A stretch of DNA of 64,000 bases from Candidatus Francisella endociliophora (GCF_000764555.1 NZ_CP009574.1:1488001-1552000); one strand, 5' to 3'. Counted from the stretch's first letter, positions 17,733-28,211 are shown. Notes: generated by a model from the letters alone, not told the origin. Program-made: numbers and translations.

Positions 17733-17740
17733 CAAATTAG

Positions 17741-17780
17741 AAGCCGTATAGCTGAGAAGTTATACGGCTTTTTTGTTTTT
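17741..17780 (+). terminator. rho-independent terminator after tRNA-Glu
   Basis: Ten-bp arms AAGCCGTATA and TATACGGCTT around a 10-base loop, followed by a T-rich run (TTTTTTGTTTTT). It lies nine bases after the CCA end. Confidence 0.9.
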
Positions 17781-17834
17781 AGGATTTATTTAAGAGGAAG
17801 TTTAATTATTCTATAGATGGTTATTCAGAGTGTT

Positions 17835-18761
17835 TTAGGGTTTTAGTATTTCTGCAACCATACATCTAGCTGTGCCGCCACCAAGGTCTTCAATTGTTTT
17901 TACATTGCATGGTAATCTTGTACAATATTTATCAATGGCCTCTTTTTGTTCTTTTGTGAATCCCATATCTGCCATTGCAGATAATATTAAATAGTTTTTT
18001 CCTTGTTTATTCTTAACTTCAAGGCTGTTACAACAACGAAGAAAGATTTGTCCTATAGAAACATCAATTATAGTCTTGTTTGATTTTTCTAGCACTTTAA
18101 GTATTATTTCTCGTTCTTTATCGCATTTAATTGCTTCTGAGCAAACAAAAATTAGTTTTTCTCCAATGCTAAGCATTTGAGTTGTTTGAAATACTGGCTT
18201 ATCAGTATGATCATAGGCTGTAAAACATATTAATTCAAAACCTAGCTCGTCAGCAACTTGTTGTGCGACTGTTTCATCAGCACGAGAAGATTTAGATAAA
18301 AAAATCTTTTTAGTACAGTTGTCAAATACAAGTGAAGCATTGCCTTCTAATGCTTTGGAATAATCACCACGAAAATCTTTGACTTGATAAGTAATTCCAG
18401 TGTTAGCTTTTAAAGCCGCTAGCAGCTCTTTTACTTGTACTTCTTTCCTGCGGCTTTCTGCATACATTGGATAAACAAAAACATATGGTTTACCATCTAT
18501 TACATGTGTTGATAGCCAATCATTTGTAAATACTGCATCAGGAGCATCTTTTGGGGATTTCATGATGATGACTTTTATATTCTGGGCTCTTATATAGTTA
18601 ACCATTTCATAGAATTCTTCTTTAGCTAGGGCTTGGATAGCTTTTCCTTTGATGCTAACTTTCCTTTGAAATGATTTATTATCTATGTCAGTATCAAATG
18701 TGGCAGTGGCAAAATATTCTGGATCCACCATTAAGACTGTATCAGATGTTTCAACGGGCAT
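17835..18761 (-). CDS. CtlX-like amidinotransferase/dihydrolase-fold protein, catalytic His replaced
   Basis: A 308-residue protein of the guanidino-group modifying superfamily, closest by eye to CtlX citrulline hydrolases: an early VLMVDPEYF, DAVFTNDWLSTH (residues 76-86), LEGNASLVFD, SSRADETV, and a C-terminal GGGTARCMVAE with the nucleophile Cys300. Where family members as I recall them have a His in a YHTN-type motif, this one reads VFQTTQM with Gln192. If that alignment is right, the catalytic His is lost and activity may be altered or absent. The gene lies beyond the tRNA, convergent with the M20/YfcC operon, hinting at shared ureido or arginine-type metabolism. It is not obviously decaying otherwise. 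Confidence 0.75.
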   Translation of the reverse strand: MPVETSDTVLMVDPEYFATATFDTDIDNKSFQRKVSIKGKAIQALAKEEFYEMVNYIRAQNIKVIIMKSPKDAPDAVFTNDWLSTHVIDGKPYVFVYPMYAESRRKEVQVKELLAALKANTGITYQVKDFRGDYSKALEGNASLVFDNCTKKIFLSKSSRADETVAQQVADELGFELICFTAYDHTDKPVFQTTQMLSIGEKLIFVCSEAIKCDKEREIILKVLEKSNKTIIDVSIGQIFLRCCNSLEVKNKQGKNYLILSAMADMGFTKEQKEAIDKYCTRLPCNVKTIEDLGGGTARCMVAEILKP

Positions 18762-18852
18762 TTTATCCTCTCAGTATTTCGAATATTTGTATATTCACTA
18801 TACATCACAAAACGCCAAAACTCTAACTAAAAGTAAGAAGATAAATAGTAAG

Positions 18853-19344
18853 CTAGTTTTTTTCAAAAACGCTAAATGAGAAATCAAATTCATTTTTATC
18901 GTCTTTGTTGAATTGTTTGTGACCAATGCGTTTATATTTTGATTGATCCCATTGAGGGAAAAATGCATCAAGATCACTCATTTCGGTATCTACCTCTGTG
19001 ATATATAATCTATCAGCATGCTCTAAAAACTGTTCATATATTTGCGCACCACCAATTATAAAGATTTCATAATGAGGTTTTGATTGAGCAAAGTTTAATA
19101 TATCTTGAGTACTATTGATTGTTAGGCATTTATCTTGCTTATACTCTTTATCTCTAGTTAGTATTATGTTTTTGCGATTTGGAAGAGGGCGCCCAATTGA
19201 TTCAAAAGTTTTTCTGCCCATTACGATATAGTTATTTTCAGTTATCTTTTTGAAGTTTTTTAGATCCTCAGAAAGCTTCCAAGCTAGCGTGTTTTCTCTG
19301 CCTATTCCTAAGTTTTTATCATATGCAACAATTAGTGAAATCAT
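18853..19344 (-). CDS. folA: dihydrofolate reductase
   Basis: Reduces dihydrofolate to tetrahydrofolate with NADPH and is the trimethoprim target. At 163 residues it has the normal length. The start MISLIVAYDKNLGIG, the substrate pocket LAWKLSEDLKNFK (with the catalytic Asp), the NADPH-binding GRKTFESIG and IIGGAQIYEQF, and the C-terminal FSFSVFEK strand are all present. It is upstream of and on the same strand as the CtlX-like gene, 91 bases away, and probably independently expressed. Identification is secure. Confidence 0.96.
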   Translation of the reverse strand: MISLIVAYDKNLGIGRENTLAWKLSEDLKNFKKITENNYIVMGRKTFESIGRPLPNRKNIILTRDKEYKQDKCLTINSTQDILNFAQSKPHYEIFIIGGAQIYEQFLEHADRLYITEVDTEMSDLDAFFPQWDQSKYKRIGHKQFNKDDKNEFDFSFSVFEKN

Positions 19345-19503
19345 TTTTATAAATATTAATTAATTTGTTAATTTTGCTATTCTACCATTTTGTTTATATA
19401 TAAAGAAATTTTACTAAACATATTGTAGAGTTGTCACTTTTCCTTGAAAGGTGATCCATGTCTGTTTAATATTAAATAACTAGCTATTTAATGATTTTCT
19501 TTT

Positions 19504-21363
19504 ATGAAATTAAGTAAAGAGCAACTTGAGAATATGGTTCAGGAACTACTTTCTCCTTTGTCAAGAAAGGGTGAGCACGATCATAGGTTGTTGTTAACTC
19601 TGATTTGTAAATATGCTCTTGAGGATTATGTAAAAATTACTAAAGCGTTGAGAGGTATTAATGATTATCTATGCAGCGATATTGAAAAATATGTTAGTGA
19701 CAAAATAGAAGAGTTTCATTTTATAGGGTCTGATTATAATACTTATGATGAGTTTATAAAAATTATTAAGGATAATAATTATAAATCATATCAGTTTATA
19801 AACAAATCTAATTTTAAAGATAGTGATGCTAATCGTCGTGATTTATACCAATTGGTGCAAGCTAAATATTTATTGAAAGACCTTGTTAAGCAGCATGCTT
19901 GTGATAAGGATAATGAAGTCCTCAAACTGAAAATTGAAGGGGTTAGGTTTGTTGTATTGGTTCAGATGAGTAATTGGACTATTACTAGTTCTGGGAGGAA
20001 TGACTTAGAACATGAAATATTAGCTGTAGCGATAGAAAATAAACAGCTAGCTGATAAGGATAGGCTTTTTACTCATGGTAAGGGAAGAAAAAGGATTAAG
20101 GATAGAAGGTTTACTAACTATGAAGGCATAGTTGTAAAAAAGCCAACACATAACACTCTTAAGTATCTTGTACATAAGAGTGAAAGGGATATGTATCATT
20201 CTGCTTTATACAGTGAGCTTGATCAAAATAGTAGCTCCCCATGGGTAAAGTTGATGAAGGATCAAGAGCAAGTATATGTTAATGGTATTTCAACGTGGGC
20301 TTTACTGCTACCAAATGTTATGGAATATCTCTGTGTTAAAGACGATAAGTACAAACATGTTCTTTCAGGTATTTCTTTAGACATCTTTTTAGTGAGCGGT
20401 TATATTATATGTGGTGTGAATGGTGGACATAGCCTATATGAATACTTTATGGGCATGGCGGTGAGTTCAAATAACAGTATTTTTAAGCAGAGCTTAATTA
20501 AAGAGGGTGTATTTGAGAAAGTACAAAGTTCAAGATCTTTTAAGCGAGCTTGGAAATATTTTATAAGAAAGCAGTTGAGCTCGTGGCCTATCTTCAAAGG
20601 TTTTTTGGTAAGAAAGCATTTTTCAATAAATTTAAATGATGAAATTGAATACTCTTCAGATATAGGTAGCGATATAGAAATAGAAGAAAATCAGGAAATT
20701 CTTCAAACTGATTTTCATAGATTATTTGGGGATGAGTATAAGTCTGAATCTGAGTCAGGTGAAGAGGACTCAAGTTCTGAATCAAGCGAAGATGATTTAA
20801 TGTTAGATTTTGGCGCTCGCAAGAGATATTTGAGAAAGTTTCAAAAAGAATATCCAAAATACTTGGGTGAGAAATTTAAGACAGTTAAAAAACAGTCTAC
20901 TGATTTTGAAAAGTCCATAGATGAGCTCATGTATCCGAATAATGAAGGAGAGTTGATAAGAACGGTATTAGAGCATAAAAGCTTTAATAACTTAAAAAAA
21001 TTATCTGATTATATTATCAAGCATGGTTATTTTGATTTCAAGAATGCCGAGATACCTATAAATTTTGAAGAATATCCAAAGTTCTCTACTAATGAGATAG
21101 TTCAAGATTGGGAAGTGAGGTTGGAAAATCAGAGGCGTAAGGAGCAACGTAAGGCTGGTGAGTTAGCGAAAAAACGAGATTTGGATAAAAAGAGCAGTGC
21201 TCTGAAGAAAAATGAGATGTCTCTTAGAAAAAGTATTGAAAGAAAGGCTAAAAAAGACTTTTTAGAAAGAAAATCTAAGCTGGAAGAAGATCGTCAAGAA
21301 AGAATGAAGCGAATGGATAAAACTCAAAAAGTGTGTGGAATATCTAAATGCACAATTTTTTAA
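19504..21363 (+). CDS. large cytosolic-type protein with C-terminal CaaX motif, function unknown
   Basis: A 619-residue protein I do not recognise. There is no signal peptide. The N-terminal two thirds look globular and helical. Around residues 415-432 lies a very acidic Ser/Glu/Asp tract (SESESGEEDSSSESSEDD), and the last 100 residues are a Lys/Arg/Glu-rich helix, probably coiled coil. It ends KCTIF: Cys616-Thr-Ile-Phe is a textbook CaaX box preceded by a polybasic stretch, the layout that host farnesyl- or geranylgeranyl-transferases recognise and that some Legionella effectors use. Bacteria lack these enzymes, so a role as a translocated effector is possible. This is inference from the C-terminus alone. 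Standalone gene between folA and the rpsB operon. Confidence 0.7.
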   Translation: MKLSKEQLENMVQELLSPLSRKGEHDHRLLLTLICKYALEDYVKITKALRGINDYLCSDIEKYVSDKIEEFHFIGSDYNTYDEFIKIIKDNNYKSYQFINKSNFKDSDANRRDLYQLVQAKYLLKDLVKQHACDKDNEVLKLKIEGVRFVVLVQMSNWTITSSGRNDLEHEILAVAIENKQLADKDRLFTHGKGRKRIKDRRFTNYEGIVVKKPTHNTLKYLVHKSERDMYHSALYSELDQNSSSPWVKLMKDQEQVYVNGISTWALLLPNVMEYLCVKDDKYKHVLSGISLDIFLVSGYIICGVNGGHSLYEYFMGMAVSSNNSIFKQSLIKEGVFEKVQSSRSFKRAWKYFIRKQLSSWPIFKGFLVRKHFSINLNDEIEYSSDIGSDIEIEENQEILQTDFHRLFGDEYKSESESGEEDSSSESSEDDLMLDFGARKRYLRKFQKEYPKYLGEKFKTVKKQSTDFEKSIDELMYPNNEGELIRTVLEHKSFNNLKKLSDYIIKHGYFDFKNAEIPINFEEYPKFSTNEIVQDWEVRLENQRRKEQRKAGELAKKRDLDKKSSALKKNEMSLRKSIERKAKKDFLERKSKLEEDRQERMKRMDKTQKVCGISKCTIF

Positions 21364-21382
21364 TTCGGTTTTTCAAAAAGCT

Positions 21383-21553
21383 TTGTAATCTCTGATCTAC
21401 TTATGCTAAAATGTGCAAGCTTATAATTTTTAAGCAAACATGTTTAATTAATAAATCATGTATCTTGCATAATTTGTTGTGTCAAAGGGTGTCTTCTAAA
21501 GGATATTTGGCGCAGCTAAGATACTAGATATAACCCAAATAAGGAAAATCAAA
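21383..21553 (+). promoter_or_regulatory. promoter and leader of the rpsB operon
   Basis: TTGTAA (21383-21388) and an extended -10, TGCTAAAAT (TAAAAT at 21407-21412), are separated by 18 bases. The resulting leader of roughly 130 bases before rpsB is long enough for S2 autoregulation, known for gammaproteobacterial rpsB leaders. I did not establish a conserved fold here. Confidence 0.45.
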
Positions 21554-22282
21554 ATGTCTTTAATGAAAGAAATGTTATCTGCAGGTGTTCACTTCGGACA
21601 CAAAAAAGCTTTCTGGAACCCTCAAATGGATGAGTACATCTTCGGTATTAATCATGGTGTTCATATCATCAATTTAGAAAAAACAGTTCCTCTTTTCCAA
21701 GATGCTGTTAACTTTGTTGGCAAAACTGTTGCTAATGGTGGTAAAGTTCTTTTTGTTGGTACTAAGAGACAAGCTCAAGATATCGTTGAAGAGCAAGCTA
21801 AAAGATGTGGTATGCCTTTCGTTAGCCATAGATGGTTAGGTGGTATGCTTACTAACTACAAAACAGTTAGACAATCTATCAAAAAATTAGCTCAATTAGA
21901 GAAGATGAGAGAAGATGGTTCTCTAGAATCTTTAACTAAGAAAGAAATGCTTCAAAACCTTAGAACTATCGAGAAATTAGAAAAAGTTCTTGGTGGTATT
22001 AAAGAGATGGGTGGTATCCCTGATGCTATCGTTGTTATCGATAGCAACAAAGAACATATCGCTATTCAAGAAGCTCAAAAACTAGGTATCAAAGTTGTAT
22101 CAATCGTGGATACTAACTCAAACCCAGAAGGTATTGATTATATCATCCCAGGTAATGATGATGCTGTTAAGTCTATATCTTTCTATATGACTAAGTTTGC
22201 TGATGCTGTTATTGATGCTCAAGGTTTAGATAGAGCTGTAGCTGCAAAAGCTGATGAAACTGAAGCTCAACAAGAAGCATAA
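21554..22282 (+). CDS. rpsB: 30S ribosomal protein S2
   Basis: Small-subunit protein S2, 242 residues, which binds near S1 at the back of the 30S head-body junction. The diagnostic start [20 protein letters not shown] and the block [20 protein letters not shown] are present, as is the C-terminal [10 protein letters not shown] region. The start ATG follows AAGGAAA. It is first gene of a run rpsB-tsf-pyrH-frr-uppS-cdsA-dut-pgsA on one strand, the widespread bacterial order, extended here by dut and pgsA. Confidence 0.98.
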   Translation: MSLMKEMLSAGVHFGHKKAFWNPQMDEYIFGINHGVHIINLEKTVPLFQDAVNFVGKTVANGGKVLFVGTKRQAQDIVEEQAKRCGMPFVSHRWLGGMLTNYKTVRQSIKKLAQLEKMREDGSLESLTKKEMLQNLRTIEKLEKVLGGIKEMGGIPDAIVVIDSNKEHIAIQEAQKLGIKVVSIVDTNSNPEGIDYIIPGNDDAVKSISFYMTKFADAVIDAQGLDRAVAAKADETEAQQEA

Positions 22283-22305
22283 GAAAACAAACAAGGAATA
22301 AAACA

Positions 22306-23175
22306 ATGTCAAATATTTCTGCTAAATTAGTAAAGGAACTTAGAGAAAGAACTGGTGCTGGCATGATGGAGTGTAAAAAAGCTCTAGTTGCTGCTGAAGG
22401 TGATATTGAAAAAGCTGCTGAAGAGATGAGAATCTCTGGTCAAGCGAAAGCTGATAAAAAAGCTTCTCGTGTTGCTGCTGAAGGTGTTATCGAAGCTTAT
22501 GCTGCTGACGGTAAGGCTGTATTACTTGAAATTAACTCTGAGACTGACTTCGTTGCAAGAGACGATACTTTCAAAAACTTCGCTCAAGAAGCTGTAAAGG
22601 CTGCTCATGCTGCTAATGCAAAAACTATTGAAGAAGTTTTAGAAGCTAAAATTTCAACTGGTGAAACAGTTGAAGAAGCTCGTAAGTCTCTAATCGCTAA
22701 AATCGGTGAGAACATTCAGGTTCGTAGAGTTAAATCTGTAGAAGCTGGTACTTTAGGTGCTTATGTTCATGGTGGTAAAATTGGTGTGGTTGCTGCTCTA
22801 GAAGGTGGTGATGAAGATCTTGCTAAGGATATTGCGATGCACGTTGCAGCTGTAAATCCTATGGTTGTGTCAGGTGATGATGTTCCAGCTGATGTTGTGG
22901 CTAAAGAAAAAGAAATCTTTACAGCTCAAGCTAAAGAAAGTGGTAAGCCTGCTGAGATCATCGAGAAGATGATTGGTGGCAGAATCCGTAAGTTCTTAGA
23001 TGAAGTTGCTCTTTTAGGTCAAGCTTTTGTTAAAGATCCTAATGTTAAAGTTGAGCAATTAGTTAAATCTAAAGATGCTAAAGTTGTTAGCTTTATCCGT
23101 TTAGATGTTGGTGAAGGTATCGAGAAGAAAGAAGAAGACTTCGCAGCAGAGGTGATGAGCCAAATCAAAGGTTAA
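22306..23175 (+). CDS. tsf: elongation factor Ts
   Basis: Guanine-nucleotide exchange factor that recycles EF-Tu-GDP. The 289 residues match the usual length. The N-terminal UBA-like module with the signature [16 protein letters not shown], the EF-Tu-binding stretch [15 protein letters not shown], and the C-terminal module with [14 protein letters not shown] are all present. It lies 23 bases after rpsB with an AAGGAA site, an invariant pairing in bacteria, and both are probably co-regulated through the rpsB leader. Its partner gene tuf is not in this window. Confidence 0.98.
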   Translation: MSNISAKLVKELRERTGAGMMECKKALVAAEGDIEKAAEEMRISGQAKADKKASRVAAEGVIEAYAADGKAVLLEINSETDFVARDDTFKNFAQEAVKAAHAANAKTIEEVLEAKISTGETVEEARKSLIAKIGENIQVRRVKSVEAGTLGAYVHGGKIGVVAALEGGDEDLAKDIAMHVAAVNPMVVSGDDVPADVVAKEKEIFTAQAKESGKPAEIIEKMIGGRIRKFLDEVALLGQAFVKDPNVKVEQLVKSKDAKVVSFIRLDVGEGIEKKEEDFAAEVMSQIKG

Positions 23176-23178
23176 TAT

Positions 23179-23928
23179 ATGTCTAATGATTCGTTAGAAT
23201 GTTCTCAAAAATCTCTAAAACTTAAGAGAATTCTTCTTAAGTTAAGCGGAGAGTCTTTATCAGCAGATCAGGGTTTTGGTATAAATGTTGAGTCTGCTGC
23301 TGCTATCATTAATCAAATCAAAACTCTTGTTGACTTAGGTGTTGAGTTAGCTGTAGTTGTAGGTGGTGGTAATATCTTGCGTGGGGGTAGAGCTAATTTT
23401 GGTGACAAAATTAGGAGAGCTACTGCAGATTCTATGGGTATGATTGCTACTATGATTAATGCTCTAGCTTTGCGTGATATGCTAATAAGTGGAGGTGTTG
23501 AAGCCGAAGCTTTTTCAGCAAAGGGTGTTGATGGGTTGCTAAAAGTTGCTAGTGCGCATGAGTTTAATCAAGAGCTTGCTAAAGGTAAGGTTTTGATATT
23601 TGCTGGTGGTACGGGTAACCCATTTGTAACTACTGATACTACAGCTAGTCTTAGGGCGGTTGAGGTTGGTGCAGATGCTTTACTAAAAGCTACAACTGTT
23701 GATGGTGTGTATGATAAAGATCCAAATAAATATTCTGATGCGAAACGCTTTGGGAAGGTGACTTTCTCAGAAGTGGTCAGCAAGGAGCTAAATGTTATGG
23801 ATTTGGGAGCATTTACTCAATGTAGAGATTTTGGTATTCCAATATATGTGTTTGATTTAACTCAGCCAAATGCTTTGATTGATGCTGTTGTTGAATCAAA
23901 GCATGGTACCTGGGTTACTTTAGACTAA
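23179..23928 (+). CDS. pyrH: uridylate kinase
   Basis: Phosphorylates UMP to UDP, the entry to pyrimidine nucleoside di- and triphosphates. At 249 residues it belongs to the amino-acid-kinase fold: the ATP-binding [10 protein letters not shown] near the N-terminus, [11 protein letters not shown], and the acceptor-site segment [17 protein letters not shown]. It starts three bases after the tsf stop codon, so translational coupling is likely. An N-terminal extension of about 14 residues precedes the first conserved strand. The product feeds pyrG, encoded about 25 kb downstream. Confidence 0.97.
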   Translation: MSNDSLECSQKSLKLKRILLKLSGESLSADQGFGINVESAAAIINQIKTLVDLGVELAVVVGGGNILRGGRANFGDKIRRATADSMGMIATMINALALRDMLISGGVEAEAFSAKGVDGLLKVASAHEFNQELAKGKVLIFAGGTGNPFVTTDTTASLRAVEVGADALLKATTVDGVYDKDPNKYSDAKRFGKVTFSEVVSKELNVMDLGAFTQCRDFGIPIYVFDLTQPNALIDAVVESKHGTWVTLD

Positions 23929-23955
23929 TTAATTTTTCAAAAAAAGGATTGTTTT

Positions 23956-24513
23956 ATGATAAACGAAATTCTAAAAGATGCTGAAAATAGAATGAGTAAG
24001 ACGTTGGATGTTTTAGCTGATGATTTAGCTAAAATCAGGACTGGTCGAGCTCATCCTGATATTTTGGCTCATGTAACTATTGATTATTATGGTTCTGCTA
24101 CTCCTATCACTCAGGTCGCTAATGTAAATGTGTTAGACGCAAGAACTCTTGGTATTACTCCATGGGAGAAGGGTCTTTCAGGTCAGATCGAGAAGGCTAT
24201 TATTACTTCTGATCTTGGTCTTAATCCTACTAACCTTGGTGATAGTTTGAGAGTCCCTATGCCAGCACTTAATGAAGAGCGCAGAAAAGAGCTTGTTAAG
24301 CTTGTTAAGTCTGAAACTGAAAGTGGTAGAATATCTATTAGAAATATTCGTCGTGATGCAAATGGTGACATCAAAGAACTTCTTAAAGAGAAAGAAATAA
24401 CAGAAGATGATGCTAAAAGAGCAGAAGACAATATTCAAAAAATCACAGATAAAATGATTGCTCAAGCCGATGCTTTAGCCGTTAAAAAAGAACAAGATTT
24501 AATGGCAGTCTAA
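23956..24513 (+). CDS. frr: ribosome recycling factor
   Basis: Splits post-termination ribosomes together with EF-G, also encoded in this window. It is 185 residues, the usual length for this tRNA-shaped protein. Diagnostic segments are [20 protein letters not shown], the hinge-side GITPWEKG, and the conserved [18 protein letters not shown]. It lies 27 bases after pyrH with an AAAGGA site, in the standard pyrH-frr order. Confidence 0.98.
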   Translation: MINEILKDAENRMSKTLDVLADDLAKIRTGRAHPDILAHVTIDYYGSATPITQVANVNVLDARTLGITPWEKGLSGQIEKAIITSDLGLNPTNLGDSLRVPMPALNEERRKELVKLVKSETESGRISIRNIRRDANGDIKELLKEKEITEDDAKRAEDNIQKITDKMIAQADALAVKKEQDLMAV

Positions 24514-24597
24514 TTCTTTAGATTTCCTAATAAAGCTTGTATTTCTCTCTATTCTTTCTTATTATTTATCTAATTTAATTTTATTATATGACTTATT

Positions 24598-25323
24598 ATG
24601 ACTTTGGCTAAGGAAAATGCTCTTAGACATGTTGCTATAATTATGGATGGTAATGGGCGTTGGGCAAAAAGTAAGCTAAAGCCTCGTATTTTTGGTCATA
24701 GAAGTTCTATATCAAGTGTTGACTCGACAATTGAGTATTGTGTTGAGAATGACATCGAGATTTTAACTCTTTTTGCATTTGGTAGAGATAATTGGTCAAG
24801 ACCTGAAAAAGAAGTTTCTGATTTGATGGATCTTTTTTATAAGACTTTGAAGGATAAGACTCCAAAACTACATAAAAATAATATTGTTTTAAAAGTTGTT
24901 GGAGATAGGACTCGACTTTCTGAGAAGCTTGAGGGTATGATTGAATCTTGTGAGTCTCTTACTCAAGATAATACTGGACTTGAACTTAGGTTAGCTGTTG
25001 ATTATGCTGGTCGTTGGGATGTTTTGCAAGCAGTTAAGTCTATGGCTAAAAAGGTTCAGTCTCAGCAGTTGGGGGTGGACGACATCGATGAAGATGGTTT
25101 TGCGAAAGAGCTTGTTGCAGGAGATATTCCTGTGGATTTACTTATTAGAACAAGTGGCGAGGTTCGATTAAGTGATTTTATGTTGTGGCAGATGGCTTAT
25201 GCTGAGATGTATTTTACAGATGTTATGTGGCCTGACTTTTCAAAAAAAGAGCTGCATAAGGCGGTAGAGTGTTTTTATTCTCGTCAAAGACGATTTGGTA
25301 AAAGTGGCGAACAAATTAAATAA
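24598..25323 (+). CDS. uppS: undecaprenyl diphosphate synthase
   Basis: cis-Prenyltransferase that builds undecaprenyl diphosphate, the lipid carrier for peptidoglycan and O-antigen units. The 241 residues carry the catalytic Asp in AIIMDGNGRWAK, LFAFGRDNWSRP, and the diphosphate-binding RTSGEVRLSDFMLWQ. The segment YFTDVMWPDF is also typical. The start ATG at 24598 has no purine-rich site just upstream, unlike its neighbours, so translation may be weak or depend on mRNA structure. The 84-base gap after frr is the largest in this operon. Confidence 0.96.
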   Translation: MTLAKENALRHVAIIMDGNGRWAKSKLKPRIFGHRSSISSVDSTIEYCVENDIEILTLFAFGRDNWSRPEKEVSDLMDLFYKTLKDKTPKLHKNNIVLKVVGDRTRLSEKLEGMIESCESLTQDNTGLELRLAVDYAGRWDVLQAVKSMAKKVQSQQLGVDDIDEDGFAKELVAGDIPVDLLIRTSGEVRLSDFMLWQMAYAEMYFTDVMWPDFSKKELHKAVECFYSRQRRFGKSGEQIK

Positions 25324-25332
25324 GAGGAAGTT

Positions 25333-26127
25333 ATGATACAAAGAATAATAACGGGCGTTGTTTTAGTTGCTGTGGTTTTTAGTTTTTTACTTTATGCTAC
25401 GAGCTACTTGTTTGGCGTGGGAGTATTTCTCGTTGCCGTTTTATCCGCTTATGAGTGGATGAGGCTTGCAAAAGTAGAAGAGGAATCTGTAATTAGAAAT
25501 CTTATTATTTTCTCAGTCTCTGTGTTTGTTGTTTCGGAGTTTTTTGTTTATTTGCAATATGTATTTCCTATATTTTGGCTATATGCAATATTTAGGCTGA
25601 GCCAATATGAACGTCAGAAAATTAACTCTATATCTTCTATGGAAATGTTGATTATGGGGCTTTTTGCAATTTCGCCATTTGCTGCTTCTTTGTATGTGTT
25701 GCATAGTAATAATGTTGCATGGATATTTATGTTTATCTTGGTTGTGGCTGCTGCTGATAGTGGAGCTTATTTCGCTGGTAAGGCTATTGGTAAGCGTAAA
25801 ATGCTTCCTAGGCTGAGTCCTAATAAGACTATTGAAGGGTTGTTGGGAGGTTTGGCTAGTGCGGTTGTGGTTGCGGCTGTTTTTCTTTTTTATATGGATT
25901 TGAGTTTTGAGCAGTATGTCTTTATGTTGATAATTTCTGCGTTAACAGCTGTTTTATCTGTGGTTGGTGATGTGTTCGAGAGTATGATGAAGCGTATCGC
26001 AGGTGTTAAGGATAGTGGTAATATTTTGCCAGGGCATGGTGGTCTTCTTGATAGGCTTGATGGTTACATGCCAACATTACCTGTTTTTGTTATGCTTGGC
26101 TATTTTGCTGGTGTATTTGTTTTTTAA
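25333..26127 (+). CDS. cdsA: phosphatidate cytidylyltransferase
   Basis: Integral membrane enzyme forming CDP-diacylglycerol from phosphatidate and CTP, the branch point of phospholipid synthesis. The 264 residues form multiple hydrophobic helices. The family signature SPNKTIEGLLGG and the C-terminal GDVFESMMKRIAGVKDSG leading to LPGHGGLLDRLDG are intact. It is 9 bases after uppS and 9 before dut. Its product is used by PgsA, encoded two genes on. Confidence 0.96.
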   Translation: MIQRIITGVVLVAVVFSFLLYATSYLFGVGVFLVAVLSAYEWMRLAKVEEESVIRNLIIFSVSVFVVSEFFVYLQYVFPIFWLYAIFRLSQYERQKINSISSMEMLIMGLFAISPFAASLYVLHSNNVAWIFMFILVVAAADSGAYFAGKAIGKRKMLPRLSPNKTIEGLLGGLASAVVVAAVFLFYMDLSFEQYVFMLIISALTAVLSVVGDVFESMMKRIAGVKDSGNILPGHGGLLDRLDGYMPTLPVFVMLGYFAGVFVF

Positions 26128-26136
26128 GGAAGTATT

Positions 26137-26583
26137 ATGAATATAGAGCTAAAGGTTTTAAATAAGGAGATTATTAAGGAAATTCCTGAATACGGTACTC
26201 AAGGCTCTGCAGCGGTAGATCTAAGAGCGTGTATTTCTGAAAAAGAGTTTCTAAAGCCAGGGGAGTGTAAGCTTATTGGTGCGGGTGTTGCTATAAATAT
26301 CGCAAATCCTAACTATGCGGCGATGATTCTTCCAAGGTCTGGTCTTGGACACAAAAAAGGTTTGGTGCTTGGTAATGGTACTGGTCTTATTGATTCTGAT
26401 TATCAAGGTGAGTTGATGGTTTCATGTTTTAACCGATCGCAAGAGGTTGTTGAGATAGAGCCGTTGATGAGGTTTGCTCAACTTGTCATAGTTCCAATCG
26501 TTCAGGCAAATTTTACAGTTGTAGAAGATTTTTCACAACAAACTGTCAGAGCTGACGGAGGCTTTGGTCATACAGGAGTGTAG
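26137..26583 (+). CDS. dut: dUTP diphosphatase
   Basis: Hydrolyses dUTP to dUMP and diphosphate, keeping uracil out of DNA and supplying thymidylate synthesis. The 148-residue trimeric dUTPase has all five motifs recognisable: [34 protein letters not shown], the RFAQLVI strand, and the C-terminal [10 protein letters not shown] arm that closes over the active site. Its placement inside the cdsA-pgsA run is a local arrangement rather than the general one. Confidence 0.97.
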   Translation: MNIELKVLNKEIIKEIPEYGTQGSAAVDLRACISEKEFLKPGECKLIGAGVAINIANPNYAAMILPRSGLGHKKGLVLGNGTGLIDSDYQGELMVSCFNRSQEVVEIEPLMRFAQLVIVPIVQANFTVVEDFSQQTVRADGGFGHTGV

Positions 26584-26585
26584 AT

Positions 26586-27182
26586 ATGTTTTTTAATATC
26601 CCAAATATTCTTACTTTCGGTAGATTGGCTTTAATTCCATTTATCGTTATATGCTATTATTTTAACTTTCCTCATCATCATGGCATAACTGCGACTTTAT
26701 TTTTGCTTGGTGCTGCGACTGATTGGTTAGATGGGTATTTAGCGCGTAAATGGGAGCAGACTAGTAAATTGGGAGCGTTTTTGGATCCTGTTGCTGATAA
26801 GCTTATTGTGGCTACCGCTCTTTGTTTATTTATAGAAATGTATCCTTATTGGTGGGCAACTATTCCAGCTATTATCATGATCTGTAGAGAGATTTTGGTT
26901 TCAGCATTGCGTGAATGGATGGCAGAGCTTGGTCAGAGAAGTGTTGTCAAGGTTGGTATGTGGGGTAAGGTTAAGACTGTTGCACAAATGGCTGCTTTAT
27001 TTATCTTTTTGATTAAACCTGCTATAGATTTTAGACATTCGCTTGATTATACAAGTTTTAATACTTGGTTTATTTTGCTTGGATTTTTAATGCTTTATAT
27101 AGCGGTTGTTCTAACAGTTTATTCTATGCTTAATTATCTATATAGTGCATTTAAATCAGTTTTTGGTTCTTCAATTAAATAG
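26586..27182 (+). CDS. pgsA: CDP-diacylglycerol--glycerol-3-phosphate phosphatidyltransferase
   Basis: Makes phosphatidylglycerophosphate, precursor of phosphatidylglycerol and cardiolipin, from CDP-diacylglycerol. The 198-residue membrane protein carries the CDP-alcohol phosphotransferase motif with its spaced aspartates: DWLDGYLARKWEQTSKLGAF followed by LDPVADK. It starts three bases after dut. It is the last gene of the rpsB run; a 142-base gap follows before rpsL. Confidence 0.95.
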   Translation: MFFNIPNILTFGRLALIPFIVICYYFNFPHHHGITATLFLLGAATDWLDGYLARKWEQTSKLGAFLDPVADKLIVATALCLFIEMYPYWWATIPAIIMICREILVSALREWMAELGQRSVVKVGMWGKVKTVAQMAALFIFLIKPAIDFRHSLDYTSFNTWFILLGFLMLYIAVVLTVYSMLNYLYSAFKSVFGSSIK

Positions 27183-27324
27183 ATCTTTTTACTTTCTTCT
27201 TTTCTTTTTATTGTATTTTTGTTAATATGTTTGTCTAATGCTATTTTTGCACAATCATTGCTTGTGTGTAGTGTTAAGAGTTTAATTAAATAAAAACTGA
27301 TAAATAAACGGAGAATAATAACTA

Positions 27325-27699
27325 ATGGCAACTATAAATCAGTTGGTGAACAACCCTCGCAAGAGATCGGTTGTTAAGTCTAAGGTTCCTGCGTTGAAGG
27401 CTTGCCCTCAAAGAAGAGGGGTTTGTACGAGAGTTTATACTACAACTCCTAAGAAGCCTAACTCAGCACTTAGAAAAGTAGCTCGTGTAAGATTAACGAG
27501 TGGATTTGAGGTAACTAGCTACATTGGTGGTGAAGGTCATAACCTACAAGAGCACAGTGTTGTGCTTATCAGAGGTGGTAGGGTTAAAGATTTACCAGGT
27601 GTGCGTTATCACATCGTTAGGGGTGCTTTAGATACTTCAGGTGTTAATAATCGTAAGCACGGTCGTTCTAAGTATGGTACGAAGCGTCCTAAGTCTTAG
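27325..27699 (+). CDS. rpsL: 30S ribosomal protein S12
   Basis: Decoding-centre protein, 124 residues. The universally conserved loop [19 protein letters not shown] carries Lys at position 43, and [13 protein letters not shown] carries Lys at about 88; both are wild type, so no streptomycin-resistance change is visible. It is first gene of the str operon, with ribosome binding site CGGAG. The upstream 142 bases are AT-rich and presumably hold the promoter, but I could not choose one with confidence. Confidence 0.98.
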   Translation: MATINQLVNNPRKRSVVKSKVPALKACPQRRGVCTRVYTTTPKKPNSALRKVARVRLTSGFEVTSYIGGEGHNLQEHSVVLIRGGRVKDLPGVRYHIVRGALDTSGVNNRKHGRSKYGTKRPKS

Positions 27700-27710
27700 T
27701 TTGTGTTTAA

Positions 27711-28211
<501 letters not shown>

